DNA of 28,026 nucleotides from NCBI GenBank assembly GCA_001466705.2, contig LATX02000052.1:1-28026 (forward strand), read 5' to 3'. Source of the DNA: Moniliophthora roreri (lineage: Eukaryota; Basidiomycota; Agaricomycetes; Agaricales; Marasmiaceae). The translations under genes were made by a program, and so were the position numbers. This document shows positions 1 to 9,743 of the stretch, in pieces (the first letter of the stretch is position 1; each line of letters starts with the position of its first letter). Under the pieces are notes generated by a model, which searched no databases, was not told the origin of the DNA, and saw only the letters and a list, made by a program, of their open reading frames with translations.

Positions 1-1746
1 GCGATCGTGAACGCCCTCAAAGCTTGGGAACATTACCTCCTTGGAGGAGCACACCTGGTGATGGTTCTATCAGATCACAAGAACCTGACTTACTTCCGAA
101 CTGCACAGAAGTTAAACAGACGACAAGCCAGGTTGAGTCTATACTTGACTCAATTCGACCTTCGACTAGTACATGTCCCCAGAACAAAAATGGTTCAATG
201 ATGACCAGATCTAGTGGATGAAGAAGAGAACGATAACGAAGATATTGTCATGTTACCAGATAAGTTATTTGTTAACGTGATTGACACAGAGCTGAAAACG
301 ATGTTGGAGGAAGCCTTACCAAGCGACAAATTCCTTCAAATGACAATAGAAAGCCTCATCGAAAAAGGAACGCCACCAATCAAATCCTCTCTGCAAGACT
401 GGCGAACCGAAGGCAATTTATTGTTTTATAAAGACAGAATCTACGTACCAAACGACCCGACACTGCGAAGACTGATTGTAAAAACAATCCATGAAGGCTT
501 ACCACATGGACACCCAGGACAGTGGAACACAGTCGATCAGGTGCAGCGCGACTATTGGTGGCCAGGGATGACAAAGTTCATCAAGTCATTTGTTGATGGG
601 TGCGCTGCATGCCAACAAATGAAAGTGAATACACACCCCATGCGTACGCCTATACAACCGATTGGGGGGCATAAAGATGTGTTACCCTTTCAAATCATAT
701 TGATGGACTTAATCACAGACTTACCTAGAATTGCGGACTGTGATTCCATTTTGGTCGTGGTCGACCATGCAGCTATGAAGGGGGTGATTTTCATCCCCTG
801 TCACAAGAAGATCGACACCACAGACACAGCAGAGCTGCTTTTTCAACACGTCTACAAGTGTTTCGGATTACCTGACAAGATTATTTCAGATCGAGACCCT
901 TGATTTGCAGCTGAAGTCTTCAGAGAAATGGGAAAATTATTGGGGATAAAACAAATGCTAAGTACTGCCTATCATCCTCAAACTGATGGAGAGACTGAAA
1001 GGGTCAATCAGGAAGTAGAGATCTTTCTTCGATTCTTTTGCGCCAAAGAACAAACAAAGTGGAAAGATCTCCTTCACTTTGCCGAATTCGCACACAACAC
1101 TCGGACACATTCAGTCACAAAGAACTCCCCTTTCTATCTCACGATGGGATATCATCCCTAACCTCTCCCCACCATCTTCGAAAAAACAACTGTTCCTTCT
1201 GTGGAAAAAAGAGTGGCTGAATTAAAGAAGCTGAGAGAAGAGACGTCTGCCCTACTGGACATTGCGGCAAGAAGGGTGAAAGAGAGAAATGGAAGAGATC
1301 TAGACAAGTTCGAAAAAGGTCAGAAGGTCTGGCTAGAAGGAAAGAACCTATCTTTGGGGTACCCATCTCCCAAACTATCTCCAAAATGCAAAGGACCTTT
1401 CGAAATCACAGAAGTCTTAGGACCCGTGACGTACAGGCTGAAGCTCCCATTCCAATGGAGAATTCACCCCGTTTTCCATGCTGGTCTCTTGTCACCATTC
1501 AAGGAAACCAATGTCCATGGACCCAACTTTCTGGAACCACCCCCAGATATAGTTGAAGGACAAGAAGAATACGAAGTCGAAGCTATCATTGGACATCGAC
1601 CAAAAAGGAAGAATCAACCCCCAAAGGAATACCTTGTTTCCTGGAAAGGATACGACTCCTCACATAATCAGTGGCTGAAACCAGCTGGCTTAAAACATTC
1701 GATGGAGTTGTACCTGGACTATAAAATCGCCCATAACTTGCGTTGA
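1..1746 (+). pseudogene. pol: gypsy pol fragment: RNase H end, integrase, chromodomain (copy A)
   Basis: One reading frame covers 7-1746. It begins in the RNase H C-terminus ([10 protein letters not shown]), passes the integrase zinc-binding region (YWWPGM, then CAAC), the integrase core with a SDRDP motif and a HPQTDGETERVN motif, a GPF module (KGPFEITEVLGP), and ends in a chromodomain (YLVSWKGYDSSHNQWL). Integrase would insert element cDNA and the chromodomain would steer it to marked chromatin (family knowledge). The frame is broken by TGA TGA at 199-204, TGA at 901 and TAA at 1159. Copy B has CGA and CAA at the last two positions. Relative to copy B there is a 15-bp in-frame deletion before 199, removing the SDALS stretch, and a 17-bp frame-breaking deletion near position 11. 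It cannot encode a working protein. Confidence 0.9.
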
Positions 1747-1767
1747 TTCCCCATTCTTATTCGAAAC

Positions 1768-2618
1768 ATGTCTTCCTATACCAACCCGTCCGTCCGAACC
1801 GGTCTACCTCCCTTCAATCCCCCAGTTCAAGTTTTTCCAGACGATGCCATCCATACCAAACCTTTTCACCCTTCCACGTTCGAACTCCTCTATCTGATGA
1901 ATTGCGAACATTACGACGAGGAATTGACAACTGCTATTGACGCCAGCAGTGAGAGGAACCGTGCCCTCTACAGTTGCCTAATCTTTCTTCGTGGACAACA
2001 ACGACAGCTCCTGGAGAACATGACGAGACTAGACCAACACATAGGCATGTTAGCCCAACATATTTCAGACAACGAGACCTTCACTGTAACCGGGGCTATA
2101 GCGGTACCACGTCCCACTCTTGATGTAGCGAACTTACCGCTTCATATAATCCTTCCAGACTCAGATCCTGACGGAGATCGCTTCGCTACAGATGAGGACG
2201 TCAACCCCAACGATCCAGCCTTCCTCAGAAAGGTTATCGCCTATTGAAGAGGTCTCAAACGAGCAACTGAGATCTCCAAGGGCCAGTACCTCCTCCAGCT
2301 TAGACAGCGATGTATTGGAGTGGTTCAGACCCCAGTCCCCTCTTCCTCCTTCCCCCAGACCCACTCAACCAGACGCATGGATGCGTCTACCAGCAGAAGA
2401 AGCCCAACTTCCCTCGCGGGCGTCAGCAGTTTACCTGCCGACCAGTGAACCCTTCTCTACCCCGATCCATTCCCCATTACAGACGACACCCAAAGTGACG
2501 ACTCAGATGTCTCCAACGCCAGCGGAAGAGCCGCAAAATTCCCTGATGTCTCCCCACCTACTACCCCACCTGCAATGTCTCCCAGCTATGAACTCCCCGC
2601 CGCCTCTTCCAGTTCGAC
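1768..2618 (+). pseudogene. extra ORF downstream of pol (copy A), 3' truncated
   Basis: An ATG 21 nt after the pol stop opens a frame of 159 codons (1768-2247) that aligns over its length with 9744-10223 of copy B, which has two internal stops there. In copy A this first section is still open. It is acidic and includes NPPVQVFPDDA, MNCEHYDEELTTAID and a stretch around TVTGAIAVPRPTLDVANLP that is almost unchanged between copies. After TGA 2245 the same frame continues with one more stop (TGA 2446, where copy B has CAA) until the N at 2619, so the zinc-knuckle end seen in copy B is missing. I know no family for the N-terminal part. Confidence 0.65.
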
Positions 2619-2619
2619 N

Positions 2620-3031
2620 TAGGATTTCTTGCACATTAGATATTCTTCATATGTCTCGTTGTATCTGTCTGTAGGTAGTGGATGTCCTTCAGAAGTGATT
2701 TCTGTCTTTCTGAGCAGTCTTTGTACCTAGTTTGCTCATCACATATTGTTTAGCCACCGGTGAATTCTTTATTAAGAGATCGCCTGCTTTGACTCTGATC
2801 CGTATATTGACTTCAGAGGAGGATTGTTCTATGATCGTTCCTGTTCTAAGTTGTCTTTCTGTTTTGATGTCTTCTCTAAGTACCTCTGTACTGTTTGACT
2901 GCAGCTTGCACTTTGCAGATGTCATAGAAAAGTAAAGTAGAAGTTAAAATCCCATTGATAGCACTTTTGAGAGCTTGGTTAACTAGCCAATGCATTCATT
3001 GGGCCATAGTTAGATTCCCTACAGGTTTCAG
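2620..3031 (-). repeat. R2 repeat, partial (copy a)
   Basis: It begins abruptly after the N at 2619 and ends at the N at 3032. It corresponds to 3169-3577 and to parts of the R2 copies at 19985-21748, 24147-25873 and 26244-27999. It differs from its neighbour 3169-3577 at scattered sites and by a 3-bp indel. Only short ORFs shared by all R2 copies occur here, and I do not read them as genes. Confidence 0.8.
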
Positions 3032-3032
3032 N

Positions 3033-3694
3033 ATCTGTCCCGTCTTTTGACAGCATTTCCCTTTTCTAGTATCTGCACATCAGCAGTGGCCTAGATGCCA
3101 AATTTTCCAAGGTCAGAACACGCTGTTATTGTTCCGATCTCCTTTGACAATGCATGCTCGGTCTTATTTAGGATTTCTTGCACATTAGATATTCTTCATA
3201 TGTCTCGTTGTATCTGTCTGTAGGTAGTGGATGTCCTTCAGAAGTGATTTCTGTCTTTCCGAGCAGGCTTTGTACCTAGTTTGCTCATTGCATATTGTTT
3301 TGCTGGTGAATTCTTTATTAAGAGATCGCCTGCTTTGACTCTGATCTGTATATTGACTTCGGAGGAGGATCGTTCTATGATCATTCCTGTTCTAAGTTGT
3401 CTTTCTGTTTTGATGTCTCCTCTAAGTACCTCTGTACTGTTTGACTGCAGCTTGCACTTTGCAGATGTCATAGAAAAGTAAAGTAGAAGTTAAAATCCCA
3501 TTGATAGCACTTTTGAGAGCTTGGTTAACTAGCCAATGCATTTATTGGGCCATAGTTAGATTCCCTACAGGTTTCAGGAGTGATCTGCTTTGGATCTGAT
3601 ACTTAGATAGGTTAGAAAGTACAGCTTAGACACCTCTGTATAGCGTATCATATAGCTCTTTGTACTTTCTAAGGTACCACCGCTTCTCTAAGGC
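3033..3694 (-). repeat. R2 repeat, partial (copy b), broken by an LTR
   Basis: This R2 segment starts after the N at 3032 and runs to CTAAGGC at 3694, where an LTR-like sequence begins. In uninterrupted R2 copies the same spot reads CTAAGGCAATGAC (near 25745 and 27872), so 3695 is an insertion point. No genes seen. Confidence 0.8.
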
Positions 3695-4061
3695 TGTTAC
3701 AAACTTGTTTCCACAGACACTTTCTTTTTTCTCTCTCATTTCTCTCTGTATTACCATTCTGGGCAAGTTAATGCCCAACCTTATGCTTCTTCTTAACATC
3801 TGGACTCCTCCACATTCCCAGTTCCCTTTTTCGTATTCATTAATATTCATGACACTAATATGACTTCATTTTGTTCTATCCGTTTCTATCTCCTTCCAAT
3901 GACATCGCTTATGATGTCAAGTTCCTTATTTATAACTTTATCGACATTCTACCACATTCTATTGCTTTCTACTTGTTTAACAAACAACGATGTCGATCTA
4001 GCAGTTTGTATCCAAATAAGTAGCTATGAAGAATGTATAAGTAGATAGTTTTCTAGGTCTA
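3695..4061 (+). repeat. diverged gypsy-type LTR fragment
   Basis: It starts TGTTACAAACTTG and follows the LTR of copy B with many changes. Shared landmarks are ACATCTGGAC, CCCAGTTCCCTTTT, several ATGTCA/TGACAT motifs and TATAAGTAGATAGTTT near the end. It is cut by the N at 4062, so the downstream target duplication cannot be checked. It represents an older or different subfamily, either a solo LTR or the start of a lost element. No coding sequence. Confidence 0.7.
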
Positions 4062-4062
4062 N

Positions 4063-4215
4063 AAATTCTACACATATGAGGATCGTTCAGACATATTTAA
4101 ATAGTTGAAATGATAAGAAACATGGAAATAGAAGGACTGATATGAGCCTGAGTAGTCAGTCAAAACCTATATATGCTTGATGACACAAAGCTATAAGTTA
4201 ATTGTACTTACAGTA
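4063..4215 (+). repeat. R1 repeat, left part, split by the gypsy insertion
   Basis: This piece is the inverted match of about 18409-18558. Its continuation lies at 11885-13303 on the far side of the gypsy element. The left end is lost at the N at 4062. Confidence 0.85.
4211..4215. repeat. target site duplication, left (CAGTA)
   Basis: CAGTA lies directly before the LTR start TGTTAC and recurs directly after the 3' LTR at 11880-11884. Five bases is the normal size for Ty3/gypsy integration. Confidence 0.93.
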
Positions 4216-4403
4216 TGTTACAATTGTATGCTCACAAACTATCTTTTCTTTTAATCTTTTCCTTTTTACTTTCAAATTCACTGCTTGGACATTTTAGCGC
4301 CCCCAAGCGCTAGTTTTCTTTTACCTATGCTTCTTATTGACATCTGGACACATCCACATCCCCAGTTCCCTTTTCCAATTTCATGCCTATCATCGTATTT
4401 AAG

Positions 4404-4610
4404 ATGTCATCATTGTGTCATTTGTGACATTGAGATAATGTCATTATTCTATTCGTTTCTTTCTCCTTCTATTTATGATGCGATGTCATTTCTGACGTCG
4501 CTTATTGTATCATCATATTTATTCTTGCTTCCTTGACGTCACTTCAGATGTCATACTCTTATTTATCATGTCGTCAAAGGTACACTCTGTTTACTAAACA
4601 AACGATGTCG
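4404..4610 (+). promoter_or_regulatory. cluster of CRE/ATF-like motifs in the LTR
   Basis: About ten ATGTCAT, TGACAT, TGACGTC or ATGTCGTC motifs fall in some 200 bp, including one perfect palindrome TGACGTCA at 4534-4541. Such sites bind bZIP factors of the ATF/CREB type in fungi (family knowledge). The cluster lies upstream of the TATA-like box, as expected for an LTR enhancer. The same motifs recur in the 3' LTR and in the diverged LTR at 3695-4061. The function is inferred. Confidence 0.4.
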
Positions 4611-4650
4611 CACTAGTAGTTTGTATGCAACTAGTAGACTACAATCGTTG

Positions 4651-4658
4651 TATAAGTA
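4651..4658 (+). promoter_or_regulatory. TATA-like box of the LTR
   Basis: TATAAGTA, conserved at 11679 in the 3' LTR and near 4036 in the diverged LTR. It would place the RNA start tens of bases downstream, near 4680-4770. Confidence 0.5.
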
Positions 4659-4850
4659 GATAGTTTACAGGTCCAAGCTACCTCAGCTTGATGTAGTTAA
4701 TCCTTTGAACTCTTGCTCATAACAACCGACCTCTGAGAACTTTAGTGCGAGCTAGAGAACTCAAACTCAAACTCGACCTTTTTGCCAACTTAGTGCTGCT
4801 ACGTCATAGTGGTTGTTGAGTTGTTGTCGTTGCTGCACAAGTAACGTAAC

Positions 4851-4865
4851 AAAAGGTCAAGCTGA
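4851..4865 (+). other. candidate self-priming primer-binding site
   Basis: No tRNA-type site beginning TGG follows the LTR. Instead AAAAGGTCAAG (4851-4861) is the exact reverse complement of 11 nt in the 3' LTR (11800-11810), with one mismatch in the 5' LTR (4772-4782). The overlapping GTCAAGCTGA (4856-4865) is the reverse complement of 10 nt at 11711-11720, again with one mismatch in the 5' LTR. Elements of the Tf1/sushi group prime reverse transcription by folding the RNA 5' end back to this position (family knowledge). Confidence 0.55.
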
Positions 4866-4890
4866 TCGTTGCCGACCTACCCAGGTTTAG

Positions 4891-6144
4891 GCACCACCAC
4901 CTATCGAAAACACGACTCCCCCGAGAGCTCTCTTTACGGCAGCTGAAGAATCTGATCTTGATGATCAACTCGAAGTAGCTGAGCAGTTGCTAAACCCTGA
5001 TCCCGAACGAACCCCACGCCGAATTACTCGTAGCCGGCCGAGAGGAGCAATCGAAAGTCTCCAACAAGAAAGAACAGAACCTGAAGCTAAGTCTTCCGAA
5101 CCAGATCCATTTGATGAATATCGGAATTTATTCCATACCCCGACTCCAGAAATGACGACTCCTGCTGGAAGCGCTGCTGCTTCAGATGTCAAACCAAAGG
5201 TAGAAGTTGACGATGCCGATGAACAATGGGCCCGAACTATTTCCATGGCCGTACTCCAGACGATCGATGACAAAAAGGACGAAGCTAGTAAAGGACCGAC
5301 ACCGGACCCCTTTTTGGGCAAACAATTGGACACCCACCGTTTCCTCCTTGATCTCGAACTATATTTTGCAATGAACCCGGTCAAGGTGAATACCGACGAA
5401 AAGAAGAAGATGCTTCTCTTGTCACTGGTCAAGGGAAACACCAGCGAATGGAAGCAAAGGGAGACGATGAAATTATTCCCTGAAGACGACGACCCTGCAG
5501 AAAAGAAGAAAGCTGCCGAAGAAACATGGAGTAGTTTCAAGCAGAGATTCCGAAACAAATGGCAACCCGTCAACATTGTCAGAGAAGCGCAAGCGAAGAT
5601 TAAACAGATTAGGATGACGGACAGAGCCGACGAATATGTCAATCGATTCCGCCTCATTGCAATGGACACCAAGTACGACGACGAGGCTCTCATGAGATTT
5701 TTTAGAGAAGGCCTTCCAGAATCTTTACAGAACAAAATCATGCTTCGAACAGACGGAGAACCCAAAACCCTAGACGAATAGTACAAACTGGTGATCAAGT
5801 ACGACAACCAATACAAATTGGTCATGGCCAATAGGAAGAAGAAAGAGCCGATCAAGCCGAAGATCACTCGGAAGGAGAAAGAAGTAACGGTCGGACGAAT
5901 ATTGTCCGAATCGGATAGAAAGGACTACATGGTTGCAGGGAAGTGTTTCCGTTGTGCAAAGACCGGTCACATCTCATGAGATTGTCCCACCAAAGGACAA
6001 GCACAACAAACCCCACCACCCAAATATGAACCCAAGAAGCTCTCACTGTGAGAAGCTTTCATGAAGATCAGGGTGCTTATTGCCGAACAAGGAGAAGGAG
6101 AACAAGAGGAGATCTTTGATCTCATAGGAAAGGAGGGTTTTTGA
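4891..6144 (+). pseudogene. gag: gag (capsid/nucleocapsid), copy B
   Basis: The frame is open from 4891 but lacks a clear start: there is no ATG before 5152, and TAG at 4888 precedes. The original start may have been lost near 4888. The first part is acidic, then a retrotransposon gag capsid region follows (LDLELYFAMNP, TWSSFKQRF, FREGLPESLQ), then a basic stretch and a CCHC zinc knuckle with cysteines at 5944, 5953 and 5983 and histidine at 5968. Gag would form the particle that packages element RNA. In-frame stops are TAG 5779, TGA 5977 (inside the knuckle) and TGA 6049, each explained by C to T at CAG or CGA. The frame ends at TGA 6142 after an acidic tail, a plausible natural gag end. Pol lies in the -1 frame. 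Confidence 0.85.
6135..6144 (+). promoter_or_regulatory. candidate -1 ribosomal frameshift site at gag end
   Basis: In the gag frame the sequence reads G GGT TTT TGA, which fits the X XXY YYZ slippery pattern directly before the gag stop. A -1 slip enters the frame of pol, which then runs to 9722, with the first in-frame stop at 6216 (AAT TGA). I did not resolve a downstream stem or pseudoknot. A chance indel in the run of five T is the alternative. Confidence 0.4.
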
Positions 6145-6224
6145 AGAGGTGGAAGAGATCGACACTCTTACCACCTGCAATTACGATCTCGAACATTGTA
6201 CTAGCTAAGTTAAATTGAAACTCT

Positions 6225-9200
6225 ATGCGAATTCCTATTCAATACAACATTGGGACAGAAATCGTCGAAACTAAAGCCCTGATCGATTCAGGCGCTGGAG
6301 GACGCTTCATCTGTGAAGAAGGAGCACGAAAACTCAAGAAACCCTGGACAAGATTGGAAAAACCCATCAAAGTTTTCAACGTTGATGGAACCCGAAACAA
6401 AATTGGTTGGATCACTCATTCCGTTACAATTGACATCACTATTGGAGATAGATCAATGAAAGAAACCTTATTGATCTCGGGACTAGGACTGGAACGAGTT
6501 ATTTTAGGATTACCCTGGCTCCAAGATCACAACCCGGATATTGATTGGGTCACTGGGGTAGTCCACTTCCGACCTAGACAAAAAATCATGGTGAAACGAC
6601 CGATGAAACCATTTATTGGAATCTTCGATGAAACCAAAGGGTCAGACATTGGAATATTGGACAAGGTCGAAGACGACAAAGTCTTAATTCGGTCTTTTAT
6701 CAGAGGAGAAGAAGACAGCGATGAAATCCAAATCAATGCTAAGTTGTCTGCTTCTCAGATACTGGCACAGGCTCACAAGGTCAAGGCGAAACCATTAGAG
6801 GAGCTTCTTCCCCCCTATCTGGCCACCTATTCAGACCGATTCGAAAAGAAGAAAGCCGAACGATTTCCACCCTCTCGACCATATGACCACGCAATCGACC
6901 TCAAACCGGATTTCAAACCAAGGGATTGCAAGATCTACTCTTTATCACCAAAAGAGCAAATCGAACAAGACAAATTCCTGGATGAAAATCTATGGAAAGG
7001 ATATATTCGACCTTCGAAATCACCAATGGCGTCCCCTTTTTTCTTTGTAGCCAAGAAAGAGGCGGGAGCGCTGCGACCCTGCCAGGATTACCGAGATCTG
7101 AACAACGGAACGATTAAAAACCACTATCCTCTACCATTGGTCACTGATCTTGTGGACAAACTAAAGATGGCAAGAGTCTTTACAAAGTTGGATCTATGTA
7201 ATGGGTACAACAACATACGGATCAAAGATGGAGACCAATGGAAGGCAGCATTCAAGACACCTCAAGGCCTTTTCGAACCCACGGTTATGTTCTTCAGTTT
7301 AACGAATTCCCCGGCAACGTTCCAAGCATTTATGAGCGACATCCTCAAAGACTTCATTGATGAGGGTTGGTGCATGGTTTACATGGATGACATCTTGATA
7401 TTCTCTGATGAAATCAATATCCATCGACTTCACATGAGACACGTTCTAGAACGATTACGGGAGAACGACCTATACCTCAAACCGGAAAAATGCGAATTCG
7501 AAATCACGAAAACGCTATTCTTGGGTATGGTTATCACACCGGGACATATATCGATGGATGAAACAAAATTGGCCGGAATCAAAGATTGGAAAGTGCCGAA
7601 AACAGTCAAAGGTGTGTGATCATTCCTGGGATTTGCAAATTTCTATCGCAAGTTCATAGGGAAATATGCGGAATTGGCACGACCTTTACATGAGTTGACA
7701 AAGAAAGACACGAAATTCGAATGGACGAAAATATGAGATGTCGTGTTCAATGTTTTGAAAGCGAAATTCTTGCAACGACCGATTTTACAAATGCCGGACG
7801 ACGAGAAACCGTTTATCATCGAAGCCGACACGTCGAAATAGGCCACAGGGGCAGTATTGAAACAACAAGGTTCTGACGGCAAATTACACCCATGCGGCTA
7901 CATCTCACATGCATTTACTGCAACTGAACGAAACTATGAAATTTACGATCGCGAACTCTTGGCCATCACAAATGCCTTGAAGGCTTGGGAACACTATCTC
8001 CTAGGAGGAACCCATCCGGTGACCATCCTATCTGATCACAAGAACCTGACTTATTTCCGAACTGCACAGAAGCTAAACCGACGACAAGCTAGATTGAGCC
8101 TATATTTGACTCAATTCAACCTTCGACTAGTGCACGTTCCAGGAACAAAGATGGTTCAATCCGATGCCCTTTCATGACGACCAGATCTAGTAGACGAAGA
8201 GGAAAACGACAACAACAACATCATCATGTTACCAGATAAGTTATTTGTTAACGTGATCGATACAGACCTCAAAACTATGTTAGAAGAAGCTTTGCCAAGC
8301 GACGAATTCCTGCAAATGACAATAGAGAGCCTAATCGAAAAAGGAACGCCACCAATCAAATCGTCTCTACAAGACTGGAGAACCGAAGGGAACCTATTAT
8401 TCTACAAAAATAGGGTCTATGTGCCAAATGACCCAACGTTGCGAAGAATCATTGTCAAAACAATTCATGAAGCCTTACCTCACAGACACCCTGGGCAATG
8501 GAACACAGTTGATCAGGTGCAGAGAGACTATTGGTGGCCAGGAATGATGAAGTTCATCAAATCATTTGTTGATGGGTGTGCAGCATGCCAACAAATGAAA
8601 GTGAACACACATCCAACGTGAACACCTATACAACCAATTGGGGGTCACAAAGATGTGTTGCCATTCTAAATTATATCAATGGACTTAATCACAGATCTAC
8701 CCAAGATTGGGGATTCTGATTCAATATTGGTCATGGTTGACCATGCAGCTACGAAGGGGGTGATTTTCATCCTATGTCACAAGAAGATCGACGCCACAGA
8801 CACAGTGGAATTACTTTTTCAACATGTCTACAAACGCTTCAGACTACCTGACAAGATTATCTCAGATCGAGACCCACGATTTGCAGCTGAAGTCTTTAGA
8901 GAAATGGGAAAATTACTGGGGATAAAACAAATGCTAAGTACCACTTATCATCCTCAAACGGACGGAGAAACTGAAAGGGTCAATCAAGAGGTAGAAATCT
9001 TTCTTCGATTCTTCTGCACCAAAGAACAGATGAAATGGAAAGATCTCCTTCACTTTGCCGAATTTGCGCACAATACTCAGACACATTCGGTCACGAAGAA
9101 TTCCCCTTTCTATCTCACAATGGGATATCATCCCCAACCTCTTCCCACTGTCTTCGAAAAGACAACGATTCCTTCTGTAGAGGAGAGAGTGGCCGAACTA

Positions 9201-9722
9201 AAGAAATTGAGAGAAGAGACATCAGCCCTATTGGACATTGCAGCAAGAAGAGTGAAAGAGAGAAGCGGAAAGAATCTAGACAAGTTCGAGAAAGGTCAGA
9301 AGGTCTGGCTAGAAGGAAAGAACTTGTCGCTGGGATACCCATCCCCAAAACTATCTCCGAAACGTGAAGGACCTTTCAAAATCACAGAAGTCCTGGGACC
9401 CATGACATACAGACTGAAACTCCCATTTCAATGGAGAATTCACCCTGTTTTCCATGCTGGCCTATTGTCACCATACAGAGAAACCGACGTCCACGGGCCC
9501 AACTTTCTGGAACCACCCCCAGATATAGTCGAAGGACAAGAAGAATACGAAGTCAAAGCTATCATCAGGCATCGACCGAAGAGGAAGAATCAACCTCCAA
9601 AGGAATACCTTGTTTCCTGGAAAGGATACGACTCCTCACACAATCAGTGGCTGAAGCCAGCCGGCTTAAAACATTTGATGGAGTTGTACCTGGACTACAA
9701 AATCGCCCACAACTTGTGTTGA
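6225..9722 (+). pseudogene. pol: gypsy pol polyprotein, copy B
   Basis: One frame of 1165 codons (the same frame is open back to 6219) carries aspartic protease (DSG at residues 21-23), reverse transcriptase (RPCQDYRDLN, then YMDD at 386-389), RNase H (first acidic residue near 535, DHKNLTYF later), integrase zinc-binding region (CAAC 785-788), integrase core D820, D881, E917 with 35 residues between the last two, a GPF module and a C-terminal chromodomain (YLVSWKGYDSSHNQWL). Six internal stops break it: TGA 7617, TGA 7734, TAG 7839, TGA 8175, TGA 8619 and TAA 8667. At 8667 copy A has CAA and at 8619 it has an arginine codon. Most stops fit CGA to TGA. The catalytic residues themselves survive. 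The stop at 9720 lies 21 nt before the next ORF, as in copy A. Confidence 0.93.
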
Positions 9723-9743
9723 ATCCTCACTCTTATTCGAAAC

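Larger units (their letters stand above)
1..2618 (+). mobile_element. Ty3/gypsy chromovirus, 3' part (copy A)
   Basis: This is the 3' half of a chromodomain-bearing LTR retrotransposon. It is cut on the left by the window edge and on the right by an N at 2619, before its polypurine tract and 3' LTR. It aligns throughout with about 7947-10594 of the complete element at 4216-11879, so it belongs to the same family. It carries the end of RNase H, integrase, chromodomain and most of an extra downstream ORF. Premature stops and small deletions make it inactive. Confidence 0.9.
4216..4851 (+). repeat. 5' LTR of copy B
   Basis: 636 bp, starting TGTTAC and ending GTAACA. It matches 11244-11879 without gaps, with 17 differences by hand alignment, all transitions. 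It contains a run of ATGTCAT/TGACGTCA-type motifs, a TATAAGTA box at 4651, and two short stretches (4683-4692, 4772-4782) complementary to the sequence just after the LTR. Confidence 0.95.

Noticed and set aside
4852..4870. tRNA-type primer-binding site after the 5' LTR
   Set aside because: The sequence begins AAAGGTCAAG, not TGG, so no standard tRNA 3' end fits.
4965..5867. 300-codon minus-strand ORF, the longest uninterrupted one outside pol
   Set aside because: It lies wholly antisense to gag, whose plus frame has capsid and knuckle motifs. Its Ser/Leu/Phe-rich composition is what the reverse of an acidic, lysine-rich gag gives.
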